From: CAZIHO01 sp964538875
GTDB lineage: Bacteria; Pseudomonadota; Gammaproteobacteria; Chromatiales; Chromatiaceae
Direction of reading: 5' to 3'
Assembly (NCBI GenBank): GCA_964538875.1
Contig: CAZIHO010000014.1
Location: 1 to 43,484 of the forward strand
DNA length: 43,484 bases
In this document: positions 23,696 to 32,663 of the stretch, one piece after another
How the letters are laid out: every line of letters begins with the position of its first letter
Numbering within the stretch: position 1 is the first letter of the stretch
The notes under the pieces: model-generated
What the model was told of the DNA's origin: nothing
The model's database searches: none
What the model saw: only the letters and a program-made list of their open reading frames with translations
Program-made: the position numbers and the translations under genes

Positions 23696-24747
23696 TCCGG
23701 GTATTGATCTTGGACGACTCCGCCCTGGTACGCCAACTGCTGACCGAGATGCTGGGACGGGCGCCGGATATCGAAGTGGTGGGGGTGGCGGCGGACCCCT
23801 ACATCGCCCGGGACAAGATCAAGAAGCTCCACCCGGATGTGCTGACCCTGGACTTGGAAATGCCCCGCATGGATGGGCTCACCTTCCTCGCCAATTTGAT
23901 GCGGCTAAGGCCTATGCCGGTGGTGGTGATCTCCTCCCTCACCGGACAGGGCGCCGATATCACGCTGCGCGCCCTGGAACTGGGCGCCCTGGAAATCATC
24001 GCCAAGCCCCGGGAGGAGGGGGTGGCCGGGCTGGCGGACTACCAGGAAATGATCTTGGATAAGATCCGCGCGGCGGCCAAGGCGCGGGTGCGGTCCAGGA
24101 CTGCCCTGCCAGGCCAGGACCCAGGACCGCCAGGGGCGGCGGCGAGGCTCCGGGTCCGGGGCGCCCATGCCAGGACCCCCGGCAAGCTGATCGGCATCGG
24201 CGCCTCCACCGGCGGCACCGAGGCGCTCAAGGAGGTGCTGGGGCAACTACCCCCGCAAATGCCAGGAATCCTCATCTGTCAACATATCCCAGCGATTTTT
24301 TGCGGGCCCTTGGCCAAACGCCTGGACCAGCACAGCGGCTTGACGGTTGCCGAAGCCAGGGATGGCCAGCCGATCCTGCCCGGCCACGCTTATTTGGCGC
24401 CTGGTGATCACCAGTTGATGGTGGTCCGGGACGGAGCCCGCTATATTTGTCGGGTGCGGGACGATCCTCCGTTCAATCGTCACCGGCCGTCGATTGATGT
24501 GCTGTTTCAGTCTATGGCCGACCAAATAGGATCTAACGGCATTGGCGTCATGCTGACTGGCATGGGTGCGGATGGGGTGGACGGCTTGGGGCAAATGCGG
24601 CAGGCGGGCGCCCACGTCATCGCTCAGGATGAGAAAACCAGCGTGATCTGGGGCATGCCCCGGGAGGTGGTCAGACGAGGATTTGCCGACGAAGTATTGG
24701 CCTTGGGCAAGATCGCCGGGCGCTTGATCCAATTAGCCGAGGAGTGA
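23692..24747 (+). CDS. cheB: Chemotaxis methylesterase/deamidase CheB
   Basis: 351 residues from the GTG at 23692, chosen because AGGAG lies 8 bases upstream and the GTG overlaps the cheD stop; a TTG 6 bases earlier is unlikely. The receiver domain (1-120) has D8-D9 and phospho-acceptor D54 in LDLEMPRMDG. A ~45-residue linker leads to the esterase domain with the triad Ser in IGIGASTGGTEAL, His in ICQHIP and Asp in TGMGADG. It removes receptor methyl groups when phosphorylated by CheA, completing the adaptation loop. It is the last gene of the main operon; 108 bases separate it from the STAS gene downstream. Confidence 0.95.
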   Translation: MIRVLILDDSALVRQLLTEMLGRAPDIEVVGVAADPYIARDKIKKLHPDVLTLDLEMPRMDGLTFLANLMRLRPMPVVVISSLTGQGADITLRALELGALEIIAKPREEGVAGLADYQEMILDKIRAAAKARVRSRTALPGQDPGPPGAAARLRVRGAHARTPGKLIGIGASTGGTEALKEVLGQLPPQMPGILICQHIPAIFCGPLAKRLDQHSGLTVAEARDGQPILPGHAYLAPGDHQLMVVRDGARYICRVRDDPPFNRHRPSIDVLFQSMADQIGSNGIGVMLTGMGADGVDGLGQMRQAGAHVIAQDEKTSVIWGMPREVVRRGFADEVLALGKIAGRLIQLAEE

Positions 24748-24759
24748 CCCTTGTTTGGT

Positions 24760-24774
24760 TGGCATTCCTTATGC
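24760..24774 (+). promoter_or_regulatory. Possible sigma-54 promoter upstream of the second STAS gene
   Basis: TGGCATTCCTTATGC has the GG-N10-GC spacing and TGGCA of the -24 element; the -12 element is TATGC rather than TTGC. It lies in an AT-rich island about 80 bases before the STAS ATG. No enhancer-binding protein gene is nearby. A sigma-70 promoter around TAGAAT (24804-24809) is an alternative without a good -35. Confidence 0.3.
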
Positions 24775-24855
24775 TAAGTCTTTTTGAGGGGTCAATCCTC
24801 GGCTAGAATTAACCGAAGCTTTGATAGTTTGACAACACCTGGGAGGAATTATTGG

Positions 24856-25161
24856 ATGGCAATTAGCAGTGTTGAGGCTCCAGACGGAAAGCGAGTCACC
24901 ATAGAAATTTCTGGACGTTTCGATTTTGGTGCTCATCAGGACTTTTCCAAGGTTTTCCGCCAGTATCCGCGCGGTGGGCGGGCCTTTGTGGTGGACCTCA
25001 GCAACACGGATTACATGGACAGTTCGGCGCTGGGCATGTTGTTGCAGTTGCGGGACTACAGCGACCGGGCAGCGGGTGGCGTGACCCTGGCTAATAGCAA
25101 TGCCGGCATTCGTGAAATTTTGCGGATCGCCAATTTCGAGAAGTTGTTTACTATTACCTGA
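24856..25161 (+). CDS. STAS-domain anti-sigma-factor-antagonist-type protein
   Basis: 101 residues from the ATG at 24856, which has a GGGAGGAAT ribosome site. A complete STAS domain: VTIEISGRFDFGAHQDF, FVVDLSNTDYMDSSALGMLLQL and IREILRIANFEKLFTI. The DSSALG motif keeps Ser57, the position phosphorylated in SpoIIAA, unlike the STAS protein inside the operon (DCAG). It may therefore be switched by a serine kinase/phosphatase pair, though none is encoded nearby. It lies just downstream of cheB but with its own upstream AT-rich region, and it is less GC-rich than its neighbours, so it may be expressed separately. Confidence 0.85.
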   Translation: MAISSVEAPDGKRVTIEISGRFDFGAHQDFSKVFRQYPRGGRAFVVDLSNTDYMDSSALGMLLQLRDYSDRAAGGVTLANSNAGIREILRIANFEKLFTIT

Positions 25162-25386
25162 TCCGGTAACTTGGTTTCATTGGAATAATTAGTTAATGAA
25201 AGCCGCCAGTTCCCTTGATGGAATTGGCTTGTTTGTCCTCCTTTGCTAGGGCATGGCTGCGGCGGCTTGGTGCCGTCTCCTAACGCTAACCGCCTTGAGA
25301 TGGCGCACTGCAGGGGTTGAACTAGGCCGGAAAGGCCCCGCAGACCCGATCGCCCACCCCCTAAAAGCACCTCGTTGGTCCCAGAC

Positions 25387-25414
25387 AGCCGCCGTTTCCT
25401 TCCAGACGGCGGCT
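25387..25414. terminator. Strong hairpin between convergent STAS and SDR genes
   Basis: AGCCGCCGT (25387-25395) and ACGGCGGCT (25406-25414) form a perfect 9-bp GC-rich stem with a 10-base loop, 40 bases past the SDR stop and 225 past the STAS stop. It could serve both strands. No T-run follows in either direction. The rest of 25162-25454 shows no other feature. Confidence 0.5.
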
Positions 25415-25454
25415 AATGGACCATCCCGGCCGCCGGCCTAGATCTCACCCGTCG

Positions 25455-26183
25455 CTAGAAGTGCTCCACATGGGGGCGCAGTTCCAATTCATGGGTCCAA
25501 GCCGAGGCATGCTGGCTCAGGAGATGTAGATAGGTCTCGGCGATGGCGTCTGGCTGGAGGCATTGGTGTTCCGCCAAACCGGTGGCGGCCTGGATGCCGG
25601 GATTCCAAATGATGCCGTCGATGACCACATGGGCCACATGCACCCCCTGGGGACCCAACTCCCGGGCCAAGGACTGGGCCAGGCCCCGCAGGGCGAACTT
25701 AGAGGAGCCGAAGCCCAGAAAGCCAGCTCCGGCCTTCACCCCGGCGGTGGCGCCGGTGAAGATGAGGCTGCCGCCTTGGGCCAGCAGCGCTGGAGCCACC
25801 CGGCGCGCCACCAGGAAGGCACCTAGGCAATTCACTTGCCAGGTGGCGAGGAAATCCTCCGGGCTGGTGTCCAACAGCCCCCCGGTCCGGAACAGTCCGG
25901 CGTGGTATAGGCAGGCCTTGGGCGGACCCAGGCGGGCTTCTACTTCGCTGATGGCCCGGTCCACGTCCGCCGCGTCGCGGGTGTCGCAGGCCAGCGCCAG
26001 CAGGGTGCCGCCGGCTGCCTGGATTTCCGCCGCCAGCTGGTCGCTGAAGGCCCGGGAGCGGGCCAGTCCAGCTACCGCGTAGCCGGCCTGGGCCAGGCGC
26101 CGGCAGAGGGCGGCGCCCACGCCGGGTCCCACCCCCGCCACCAGGGCGACGGGTTGCTGCGGTTGTGTTTGATTGCCGTTCAT
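25455..26183 (-). CDS. Short-chain dehydrogenase/reductase-fold protein without the catalytic Ser/Tyr
   Basis: 242 residues with a Rossmann fold: GVGPGVGAALCRRLAQAGYAVAGLAR (nucleotide-binding, with an Arg suggesting NADP), ACDTRD, and YHAGLFRTGG in place of NNAG. The active-site stretch reads SLIFTGATAGVKAGAGFLGFGSSKFALRG. The lysine of YxxxK is present, but the Tyr is Phe and the Ser 13 residues before it is Ala. A known SDR sub-branch with 'AKFALRGLAQ..ARELGP.GIHVAHVVIDG' shares this look. It may be a weak or non-redox SDR, or a binding protein. It lies 13 bases after mfd on the same strand with a GAGGAG ribosome site. Confidence 0.85.
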   Translation of the reverse strand: MNGNQTQPQQPVALVAGVGPGVGAALCRRLAQAGYAVAGLARSRAFSDQLAAEIQAAGGTLLALACDTRDAADVDRAISEVEARLGPPKACLYHAGLFRTGGLLDTSPEDFLATWQVNCLGAFLVARRVAPALLAQGGSLIFTGATAGVKAGAGFLGFGSSKFALRGLAQSLARELGPQGVHVAHVVIDGIIWNPGIQAATGLAEHQCLQPDAIAETYLHLLSQHASAWTHELELRPHVEHF

Positions 26184-26196
26184 GGCTGCTCCTCGC

Positions 26197-29100
26197 TTAT
26201 TTTGCCGCCGTCAGCAGGTCGATGACCCGCGCTACTTGACCGATACGGGTTTCCGGGTTGCCCAGGTCCCGGATGAAGCGCAACTTGTCGCCCCCCTCTA
26301 GCTTGAATTCCCGGAACCGGGTTTGCAACAGGTGCACCATGTGGGCTGGGTCCACCTTGGGGTCGGGGCCGAACAGGATGCGGCCGCCGTCCGGACCGGT
26401 CTCCAGCTTCTTGATACCTAGGGCTTCCAGCCGTTGCCGCAGCGCCGCCAGGGCGAACAGGTTCTTGGTCTGGGGCGGCGGCAGGCCGAAGCGGTCGATC
26501 ATCTCCACCTGCAATTCCCGCAGTTCCTCGTCGCTGGCCGCCCCGGCGATGCGCTTGTACAGCACCAAGCGGGTATGCACGTCCGGGATGAAGTCCGCCG
26601 GCAACAGGGCCGGCAGTTTGAGATCGACCTCGGTGCCCTGGTGCAGGGGCTTTTCCAACTCAGGTTCCCGGCCGCTCTTCAGCGCCCGCACTGCCCGGTC
26701 CAGCAGATCCATGTAGAGACTGAAACCGATCTCCTGGATTTGACCGCTCTGTTCCTCGCCCAGCAGTTCACCGGCGCCCCGGATCTCCAGGTCATGGGTG
26801 GCCAGGGTGAAGCCAGCGCCCAGTTCTTCCAGGGATTCGATGGCCTCCAGGCGCTTGCGGGCGTCGTCGGTGAGCCCGCGGAGCGGCGGCGTGATGAGGT
26901 AGGCGTAGGCCCGGTGGTGGGAGCGGCCGACCCGGCCCCGCAACTGGTGTAGTTGGGCCAGGCCCAGCTTGTCGGCCCGGTTGATGAGAATGGTATTGGC
27001 GGACGGCACGTCGATGCCGCTTTCGATGATGGTGGTGCATACCAGCACATTGAAGCGCTGGTGGTAGAAGTCCCGCATCACCCGCTCCAGTTCCCGCTCC
27101 CGCATCTGGCCATGGGCGAACTCGACCCGGGCGCCGGGCAACAGGGTTCGTAGCTGGTTGGCCATGGCGGCAATGTTGGTTACTTCGTTGTGTAAGAAAT
27201 ACACCTGGCCGCCCCGCTTCAACTCCCGCTGGCAGGCTTCTTGAATCAGGGTGTCGTTCCATTCACTGACGAAGGTCTTGATGGGGTGCCGTTCCAGGGG
27301 CGGCGTGGCGATGATGGACAGGTCCCGCATACCGGCCATGGCCATGTTGAGGGTGCGGGGAATGGGGGTGGCGGTGAGGGTGAGGAGATCCACCTCGGCC
27401 CGCAGCGCCTTGAGCCGTTCCTTGTGGCGCACACCGAAACGGTGCTCCTCGTCCACGATCACCAGCCCCAGATCCTTGAAGCGCACTTCCGGTTGCAACA
27501 GCTTGTGGGTGCCTACCAGAATGTCCACCCGGCCCGCCGCCAGGTCGGCGATGATGGTCTGTTGCTGGGCGGCGGAACGGAACCGGGACAGCAGTTCGAT
27601 CCGCACCGGCCAATCCGCGAAGCGGTCGCTGAAATTGTCGAAATGCTGCTGGGCGAGCAGGGTGGTGGGCACCAGGATCGCCACCTGCTTGCCGGCCTGG
27701 ATGGCCTGGAAAGTGGCGCGCATGGCCACCTCGGTTTTGCCGAAGCCCACGTCGCCGCACACCAGCCGGTCCATGGGAGTGGGCGCTTCCAGATCCGCCA
27801 GCACACTCTCGATGGCCAGGCGCTGGTCCGGCGTTTCCTCGAACTGGAAGGCGGACGCGAAGGCCGCGTATTCCTCGCCGGCGGCGGGAAACGCCACCCC
27901 CGGCCGGGCTGCCCGGCGGGCGTGGATGTCCAGCAGTTCGGCCGCCACGTCCCGCACCCGTTCCGCCGCCCGGCGCTTGACCCGCGCCCACTGGTCGGTG
28001 CCGAGCCGGTGCAGGGGCGCGTTTTCTGGGGACGCGCCTGTGTAGCGGGAAATGAGTTGCAGGGACGCTACGGGCACATACAGTTTGTCGCCCTGGGCGT
28101 ATTCCAGGGCCAGGAATTCGGTCTCCATGCCGCCCACCGCCAGGGTCACCAGGCCCAGGTAGCGGCCCACGCCGTGTTCCTCGTGGACCACCGGCGCGCC
28201 CAGGTGCAGTTCCGTGAGGTTGCGCACCACCGCTTCCGGGTCGCCCCGGGCGGTACGCCGGCGCCGTTCCTGCATCACCCGTTCGCCGTGGATCAGGGTC
28301 TCGGGGATCAGGGCCAGGTTGGCCCGTTCCAGGTACAGGCCCCGCTCCAGGGGCGCCACCGCCAGGCCCAGGGGGCGGTCGCCGTCCAGGAATTCCCGCC
28401 AGTCCTTGACCAGCGCCGGGCGGATGTTGAAGTCCTTGAGGCTGGTCAGCAGTTGCTCGCGCCGGCCCGGACCCTCGGCCAGTAACAGTACCCGGCGCCG
28501 GGGTTCGGCCAGAAAATCCTGGAGGGCGCCGGCCGGCCGGGTGGCCCTGGGTTGCAGGCTCAGGGGCGGCAGGGTGCAGGTGGCGAAATTGTGGCTGGCG
28601 GCATAGCCGCGCCGGCGTCCCTCCAGTTCCGCGCCCTGGATTTGCACCAGGGGCAGGCGGCGCAGGGCCCCGCCCAGTTGCTCCAGGTCCTGGTACAGCC
28701 GCGCCGGCGGTAACAGGGGCCGTTCCAGATTGTGGCGCCGCTGTTCATAACGCTCACCAGCCTGGGCCAGGAAGGCCTCGGCGGCGCCGGCCGAGCCGTC
28801 CCACTGGAGCACCAGACAGTCTTCCGGCAGATAGTCCAACAGGGTTTCGGTCTGATCGAAGAACAGGGGCAGGTAATACTCGATGCCGCCGGGGGCGTTG
28901 CCCTCGGACACTTCCCGGTAGATGGGGCTGCGCTGGGGATCGCCCTCGAAGGCGGTGCGGAACGCCTGGCGAAAGCGGGCGATGCCCGCCTCATCCAGGG
29001 GGAATTCCCGGGCCGGCAGGGTATGGATGGCCGGGATACGGTCCAAGGAGCGCTGACTGTCCGGGTCGAAGCGGCGAATGCTCTCGATCTCGTTGTCCAG

Positions 29101-29706
29101 CAAGTCGATGCGCAGCGGTTGATCGCTACCCATGGGGAAGAAGTCCAGCAGAGAACCCCGCTGGGCCATTTCGCCGTGGGCCATGACCTGGGACACGCCC
29201 TGGTAGCCGGCCTGCTCCAGGCGGCGGCGGAAGCGGTCCGGGTCCAAGGTATCGCCCACTTTCAGGATCAGGCTGTGGGCATCCAGGAATTTCCGGGGCG
29301 CCAAGCGCTGTAGCAGGCTGGACACCGGCACCACCAGCACGCCCCGGCGCAGGTCCCGCAGCCGGTACAGGGTCAGCAGCCGCTGGGAAATCAGCTCCGG
29401 CAGGGGCGAGAAAACATCGTAGGGCAGGGTTTCCCAGTCCGGGAAGCCGAGGATTTCCAGGTCCTGGCCGGCCAGGAAAAAGCGCAATTCCGCTTCCACC
29501 TGGCTGGCGGACTGGACATCCCCGGTGACCACCAACACCAGCCCCTGGCGCTGGGCACAGGCGCTAGCCACCGCCAGGCTCTGGGCGGAACCGTACAGGC
29601 GCCCCCAAGCCAGGCGCTCGCCGGGGGCGGCGGGCAGGGGCGGGTTCAGGGGCGAGGATAGGCTGGCGGGGGCGTTGCCAGCGGCGGCCTGGGAATCATG
29701 GGACAT
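26197..29706 (-). CDS. mfd: Transcription-repair coupling factor Mfd
   Basis: 1169 residues from the ATG at 29706 (a TTG two codons earlier is unlikely); E. coli Mfd has 1148. The order is the UvrB-like N-terminal module (~30-350; LGFPDWETLPYDVFSPLPELISQRL), the RNA-polymerase-interacting domain (~490-560; VHEEHGVGRYLGL) and the RecG-like translocase. The translocase has Walker A CGDVGFGKTEVA, DEEHRFG, TATPIPRTLNMA and QLHQLRGRVGRS. The C-terminal regulatory domain follows (~1020-1160). It removes stalled RNA polymerase at lesions and recruits UvrA/UvrB. It sits between a GH44 gene (85 bases upstream) and an SDR gene, an uninformative context. uvrB is 10 kb away. Confidence 0.97.
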   Translation of the reverse strand: MSHDSQAAAGNAPASLSSPLNPPLPAAPGERLAWGRLYGSAQSLAVASACAQRQGLVLVVTGDVQSASQVEAELRFFLAGQDLEILGFPDWETLPYDVFSPLPELISQRLLTLYRLRDLRRGVLVVPVSSLLQRLAPRKFLDAHSLILKVGDTLDPDRFRRRLEQAGYQGVSQVMAHGEMAQRGSLLDFFPMGSDQPLRIDLLDNEIESIRRFDPDSQRSLDRIPAIHTLPAREFPLDEAGIARFRQAFRTAFEGDPQRSPIYREVSEGNAPGGIEYYLPLFFDQTETLLDYLPEDCLVLQWDGSAGAAEAFLAQAGERYEQRRHNLERPLLPPARLYQDLEQLGGALRRLPLVQIQGAELEGRRRGYAASHNFATCTLPPLSLQPRATRPAGALQDFLAEPRRRVLLLAEGPGRREQLLTSLKDFNIRPALVKDWREFLDGDRPLGLAVAPLERGLYLERANLALIPETLIHGERVMQERRRRTARGDPEAVVRNLTELHLGAPVVHEEHGVGRYLGLVTLAVGGMETEFLALEYAQGDKLYVPVASLQLISRYTGASPENAPLHRLGTDQWARVKRRAAERVRDVAAELLDIHARRAARPGVAFPAAGEEYAAFASAFQFEETPDQRLAIESVLADLEAPTPMDRLVCGDVGFGKTEVAMRATFQAIQAGKQVAILVPTTLLAQQHFDNFSDRFADWPVRIELLSRFRSAAQQQTIIADLAAGRVDILVGTHKLLQPEVRFKDLGLVIVDEEHRFGVRHKERLKALRAEVDLLTLTATPIPRTLNMAMAGMRDLSIIATPPLERHPIKTFVSEWNDTLIQEACQRELKRGGQVYFLHNEVTNIAAMANQLRTLLPGARVEFAHGQMRERELERVMRDFYHQRFNVLVCTTIIESGIDVPSANTILINRADKLGLAQLHQLRGRVGRSHHRAYAYLITPPLRGLTDDARKRLEAIESLEELGAGFTLATHDLEIRGAGELLGEEQSGQIQEIGFSLYMDLLDRAVRALKSGREPELEKPLHQGTEVDLKLPALLPADFIPDVHTRLVLYKRIAGAASDEELRELQVEMIDRFGLPPPQTKNLFALAALRQRLEALGIKKLETGPDGGRILFGPDPKVDPAHMVHLLQTRFREFKLEGGDKLRFIRDLGNPETRIGQVARVIDLLTAAK

Positions 29707-29791
29707 GGGCAACGGCTATCGGGAATGAACAGGGGCGGGGGCCGATTGTCGCACAGGAGATCGAGCCGCCGCACCCTGGCCGGAGCGCCCC

Positions 29792-32524
29792 TCAGGGCGT
29801 GAGGGCGTAACTCAGGCTAGCGGACTTCTCCAGGGGCGCCGTGGCGCCCTGGTTACGGGCAAACACGGCGATCTGGTTGCTGCCCGCCATGGCTGGAGTG
29901 GCCAGCCAGGTCCAGGTGGCACTGGGGGAGTAGTTGCCCTGGGCGGCCCAGAGCTGGCCGGTGCTGGGACCCTTCAGCCAAAAGCGGTATTCATAGGTGC
30001 CGGAGCCGCCCCGGGCGGTGGCGGAAAACTGAATGGGACTGCCCACGGCTTGGGGGGAGGCTGGGTTGACACTCAAGGCCAGGCCCGATACCGGCGGACA
30101 GGCCGAGGTGGTCAAGACTTGATCGGCGCCCTGGCTGGCGCCGTTGCCGTTACTGGCCATGGCCCGGTAGTGATAGTTGGTCCGGCACTTGAGCCCCGGC
30201 AGATTGGCGCTGAAGCGGGTGGCGCCGGCGCTGCCCTCGATTTCGGCGGGGCTCGCCGCCAGGGTCTGGCCGTAGGCGCTGGTGAGACCGTACTCAAACC
30301 AGGCGCTGGAACCGCTGCCGTTGGGGTACAAAGTGCCGTTCAGGGTGGCGACGCCTAGCCCTAACTCGCTGGGCGGGTCAGTGCTGACGCTGGGTGCCAG
30401 GGGCAGGGAAAGCCGGGAGCGGGGTATCGAGATGAGGGTCAGGGACTCGGCCGGGAAGCTGGCGTCGAAGCCGTCCCGGCTCACGGCTTGGTCGGCGACC
30501 CGTTGGATGGCGGCCAGATTGGCAGCGCTATAGCGATAGACCGGCGCCAGGGAGGCGGGCGCGATGCCACTCAAGGTTACCCGGGTGGCGATGGCGGCGT
30601 TGGTCTTGTTGATGACCACCAGGGTCAGGGCCTGGTCGCTGCTGCGCAGGGCGGCGTAAATGGCCAGACTGGCGGGGTCGCTGCTGACCGCGTTGACGCC
30701 CAGGTCGCCGAAACCCTGACCTGCGCCATCGTAATTCCGGTACAGCCGAAACGCGAAAGCGCCGGGCTGCGCCGCCGCCGGGGGATCCCATAGGGTGGCC
30801 AGGTCCAATCCTTCCCGGCCGAAGATGCCCAACAGGTCCCCCTGGGCCAGGGCGCCATTCAGGTGGTCCAGGGCGCCCCAGTTGTATTCTGTGATGGCCA
30901 GCTTGGTACCGGGATAGTTTTGCGTCACCCAGTCCCGCATACGGGGGATCAGCCGCACCGCCACGCCGCCGGGGGCGGTGTCCGAGATCCAGCTTTCATC
31001 CAGGTAGTCCGGGTCCCAGAGGGCCCGGGTGGAGCGGAGCCGCAACGCCTGGGTGGCGGCGCTGCCGGCCGGCGCCAGGGCCACGCCGTCCGCCTGGGGG
31101 TAAAAGTGCAGGTCCAGGTAGTCCAGGATGCGCAGGCCGTGGGCTTGCTCGTAGGCCTGCATCTGTTGCAGATACCAGGGCACCAAGTCTTGATTGGCGT
31201 GGTTCTGGCGGTCGGCGCCGGGAGCACATTGATCCAATGCCGAATAAAAATACGCGCACCAGCCCCAAAGCACCGGACCCAAGGTGGCGGCGCCGGGGTC
31301 GGCCGCCTTGACCGCCGCTGCGTAGGCCTGGGTGCGATCCCGCAGTTCGTCGTAGCTGGTGGGCTGGGGATGCAGGTCCCGGTGGGTGCTGTTCCACAAC
31401 ATGGGTTCGTTGTCCAAGTTGTAATAGGCGACGCCTCCTTGCTGGGCGGCACCATACTTGGCGGTCAGGTGGCGCACCCAGTCCGCCACGAAATCCGTCC
31501 CGATGGGACTGCTGGTGTCGCCGGGGGCGTTGCCGGTCAGGGGCGTGCCATTGCTGGCCAGGCCGTTGCCGCAGTCCCCATCCCAGGGATCCTGGTCCTG
31601 CTGGGCGCCGTACTTGGATACCTTGAAGCCGCAGGCGTAGGGATGCTGGCGGGGGCTGTCATCCCTGGCGGTCCAGCCGAGCAGGGGCAGGGTTAACAGG
31701 CTTTTGGTGCCGGTGCGCCGATCCTGTTCCACGAATAAATCGGACGCCGAACCGTTCAGTACCGCTGCGCCGGCCGGAATGTTCTCGAAATACCAATCTG
31801 AACCCGTGTTATAGAGATTTATCTTCCAATTGTAGCGGCTGGTGGCATTGCCGCCCCAGCGACGCACCGGCAGGCGCAGCTCTTTGGCCAGGCTTTCCGA
31901 GGCGTAGTTCATGCCGTAGATGGCGTCGCTGATGGTATGACGGTCCCGATTGGCATCCACGCTTAAGCTGGGCGTGCTGGGAGGTGGTGTAGTGGTGCCC
32001 GCCAGGCTGATGTCGTCCAGGTAGAAGACGGGTTGGGCGGCGCCCAGGGTGTCCTGCCAGACCAGGCCGCCGATTTGGCTGGGACTGCCCAGTTGGGTCA
32101 GGGGGATACTGACCAGGGTCCAGCCATTGGTGGCGGTGAGATTGACGGACGGCAGAAAGTTTTGCTGAGCGTCGGTCAGCAGTACCCGCAGGCGTTGGCC
32201 GCCCGGGCTGCCGCCGTGGATCCAGAACTGGAGACTGGTATAGCTACCGGTGGTGACCGGCGTGTGGGTGGCGAGATAGACGCCGCCCCAGGCGGCGGTG
32301 TAAGTGGCGGCCAGGGCATGGGTCCCGGCGTGCACCTGGCTGGTGGCAGCGGTATTCAGGCTGGTTCCCCAGGACCAGTTCTCCCAGCCGCTGGCCAGGC
32401 TGTCGCCGTACACCGGATAGCTGGCCGCCCCGGCGGTCTGGAGCCAGGGCGCCAGCAGCAACAACGCCAGCGCCCCCAGCCACTGGGTAGCGCTGCATCT
32501 GGTCTGCTGACGGTGGGTTTGCAT
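29792..32524 (-). CDS. Secreted glycoside hydrolase family 44 enzyme with accessory beta-sandwich domains
   Basis: 910 residues from the ATG at 32524 (AGAGGA ribosome site). Signal peptide ~1-34 (WLGALALLLLAPWLQTAGAAS). An N-terminal carbohydrate-binding-like beta-sandwich (~35-177; GWENWSWGTS, QFWIHGG, FYLDDISL) and a TTTPPPSTP linker precede the GH44 catalytic domain (~185-690). This has RRWGGNATSRYNW, acid/base Glu373 in YYNLDNEPMLWN and nucleophile Glu546 in LAITEYNWG. A fibronectin-III-like domain (~710-810; AWFEYGLTSAYG) and a C-terminal Ig-like domain (~815-910) follow. GH44 enzymes cut beta-1,4-glucans, mainly xyloglucan and cellulose derivatives. This suggests use of plant or algal polysaccharide or remodelling of an extracellular glucan. 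No other carbohydrate genes are adjacent, so horizontal acquisition is possible. Confidence 0.9.
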   Translation of the reverse strand: MQTHRQQTRCSATQWLGALALLLLAPWLQTAGAASYPVYGDSLASGWENWSWGTSLNTAATSQVHAGTHALAATYTAAWGGVYLATHTPVTTGSYTSLQFWIHGGSPGGQRLRVLLTDAQQNFLPSVNLTATNGWTLVSIPLTQLGSPSQIGGLVWQDTLGAAQPVFYLDDISLAGTTTPPPSTPSLSVDANRDRHTISDAIYGMNYASESLAKELRLPVRRWGGNATSRYNWKINLYNTGSDWYFENIPAGAAVLNGSASDLFVEQDRRTGTKSLLTLPLLGWTARDDSPRQHPYACGFKVSKYGAQQDQDPWDGDCGNGLASNGTPLTGNAPGDTSSPIGTDFVADWVRHLTAKYGAAQQGGVAYYNLDNEPMLWNSTHRDLHPQPTSYDELRDRTQAYAAAVKAADPGAATLGPVLWGWCAYFYSALDQCAPGADRQNHANQDLVPWYLQQMQAYEQAHGLRILDYLDLHFYPQADGVALAPAGSAATQALRLRSTRALWDPDYLDESWISDTAPGGVAVRLIPRMRDWVTQNYPGTKLAITEYNWGALDHLNGALAQGDLLGIFGREGLDLATLWDPPAAAQPGAFAFRLYRNYDGAGQGFGDLGVNAVSSDPASLAIYAALRSSDQALTLVVINKTNAAIATRVTLSGIAPASLAPVYRYSAANLAAIQRVADQAVSRDGFDASFPAESLTLISIPRSRLSLPLAPSVSTDPPSELGLGVATLNGTLYPNGSGSSAWFEYGLTSAYGQTLAASPAEIEGSAGATRFSANLPGLKCRTNYHYRAMASNGNGASQGADQVLTTSACPPVSGLALSVNPASPQAVGSPIQFSATARGGSGTYEYRFWLKGPSTGQLWAAQGNYSPSATWTWLATPAMAGSNQIAVFARNQGATAPLEKSASLSYALTP

Positions 32525-32585
32525 GGGTGAGTCCTCTGGGTCTGGCGCCTGATCGTTTAAGGGATAATAGTTGGACGGGACCGGA

Positions 32586-32604
32586 CCGGCCGGGAACTGG
32601 CCGG
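32586..32604. promoter_or_regulatory. GC-rich inverted repeat in the divergent GH44 / phosphatase-family region
   Basis: CCGGCC-GGGAACT-GGCCGG is a perfect 6-bp dyad in the 139-base divergent gap, 62 bases from the GH44 ATG and 60 from the other ATG. A GGATAATAG stretch near 32560 could hold a -10 element. In GC-rich DNA such a dyad is common by chance. Confidence 0.25.
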
Positions 32605-32663
32605 ATTCTGAACCTGGGTCACAGGCCCGGCGCGGCCGGCACAACCATTAGGGGAGAGTGGGT

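Noticed and set aside
25162..25454. tRNA or small RNA in the gap after the STAS gene
   Set aside because: No cloverleaf or T-loop motif; only the terminator-like hairpin at 25387-25414 is supported.
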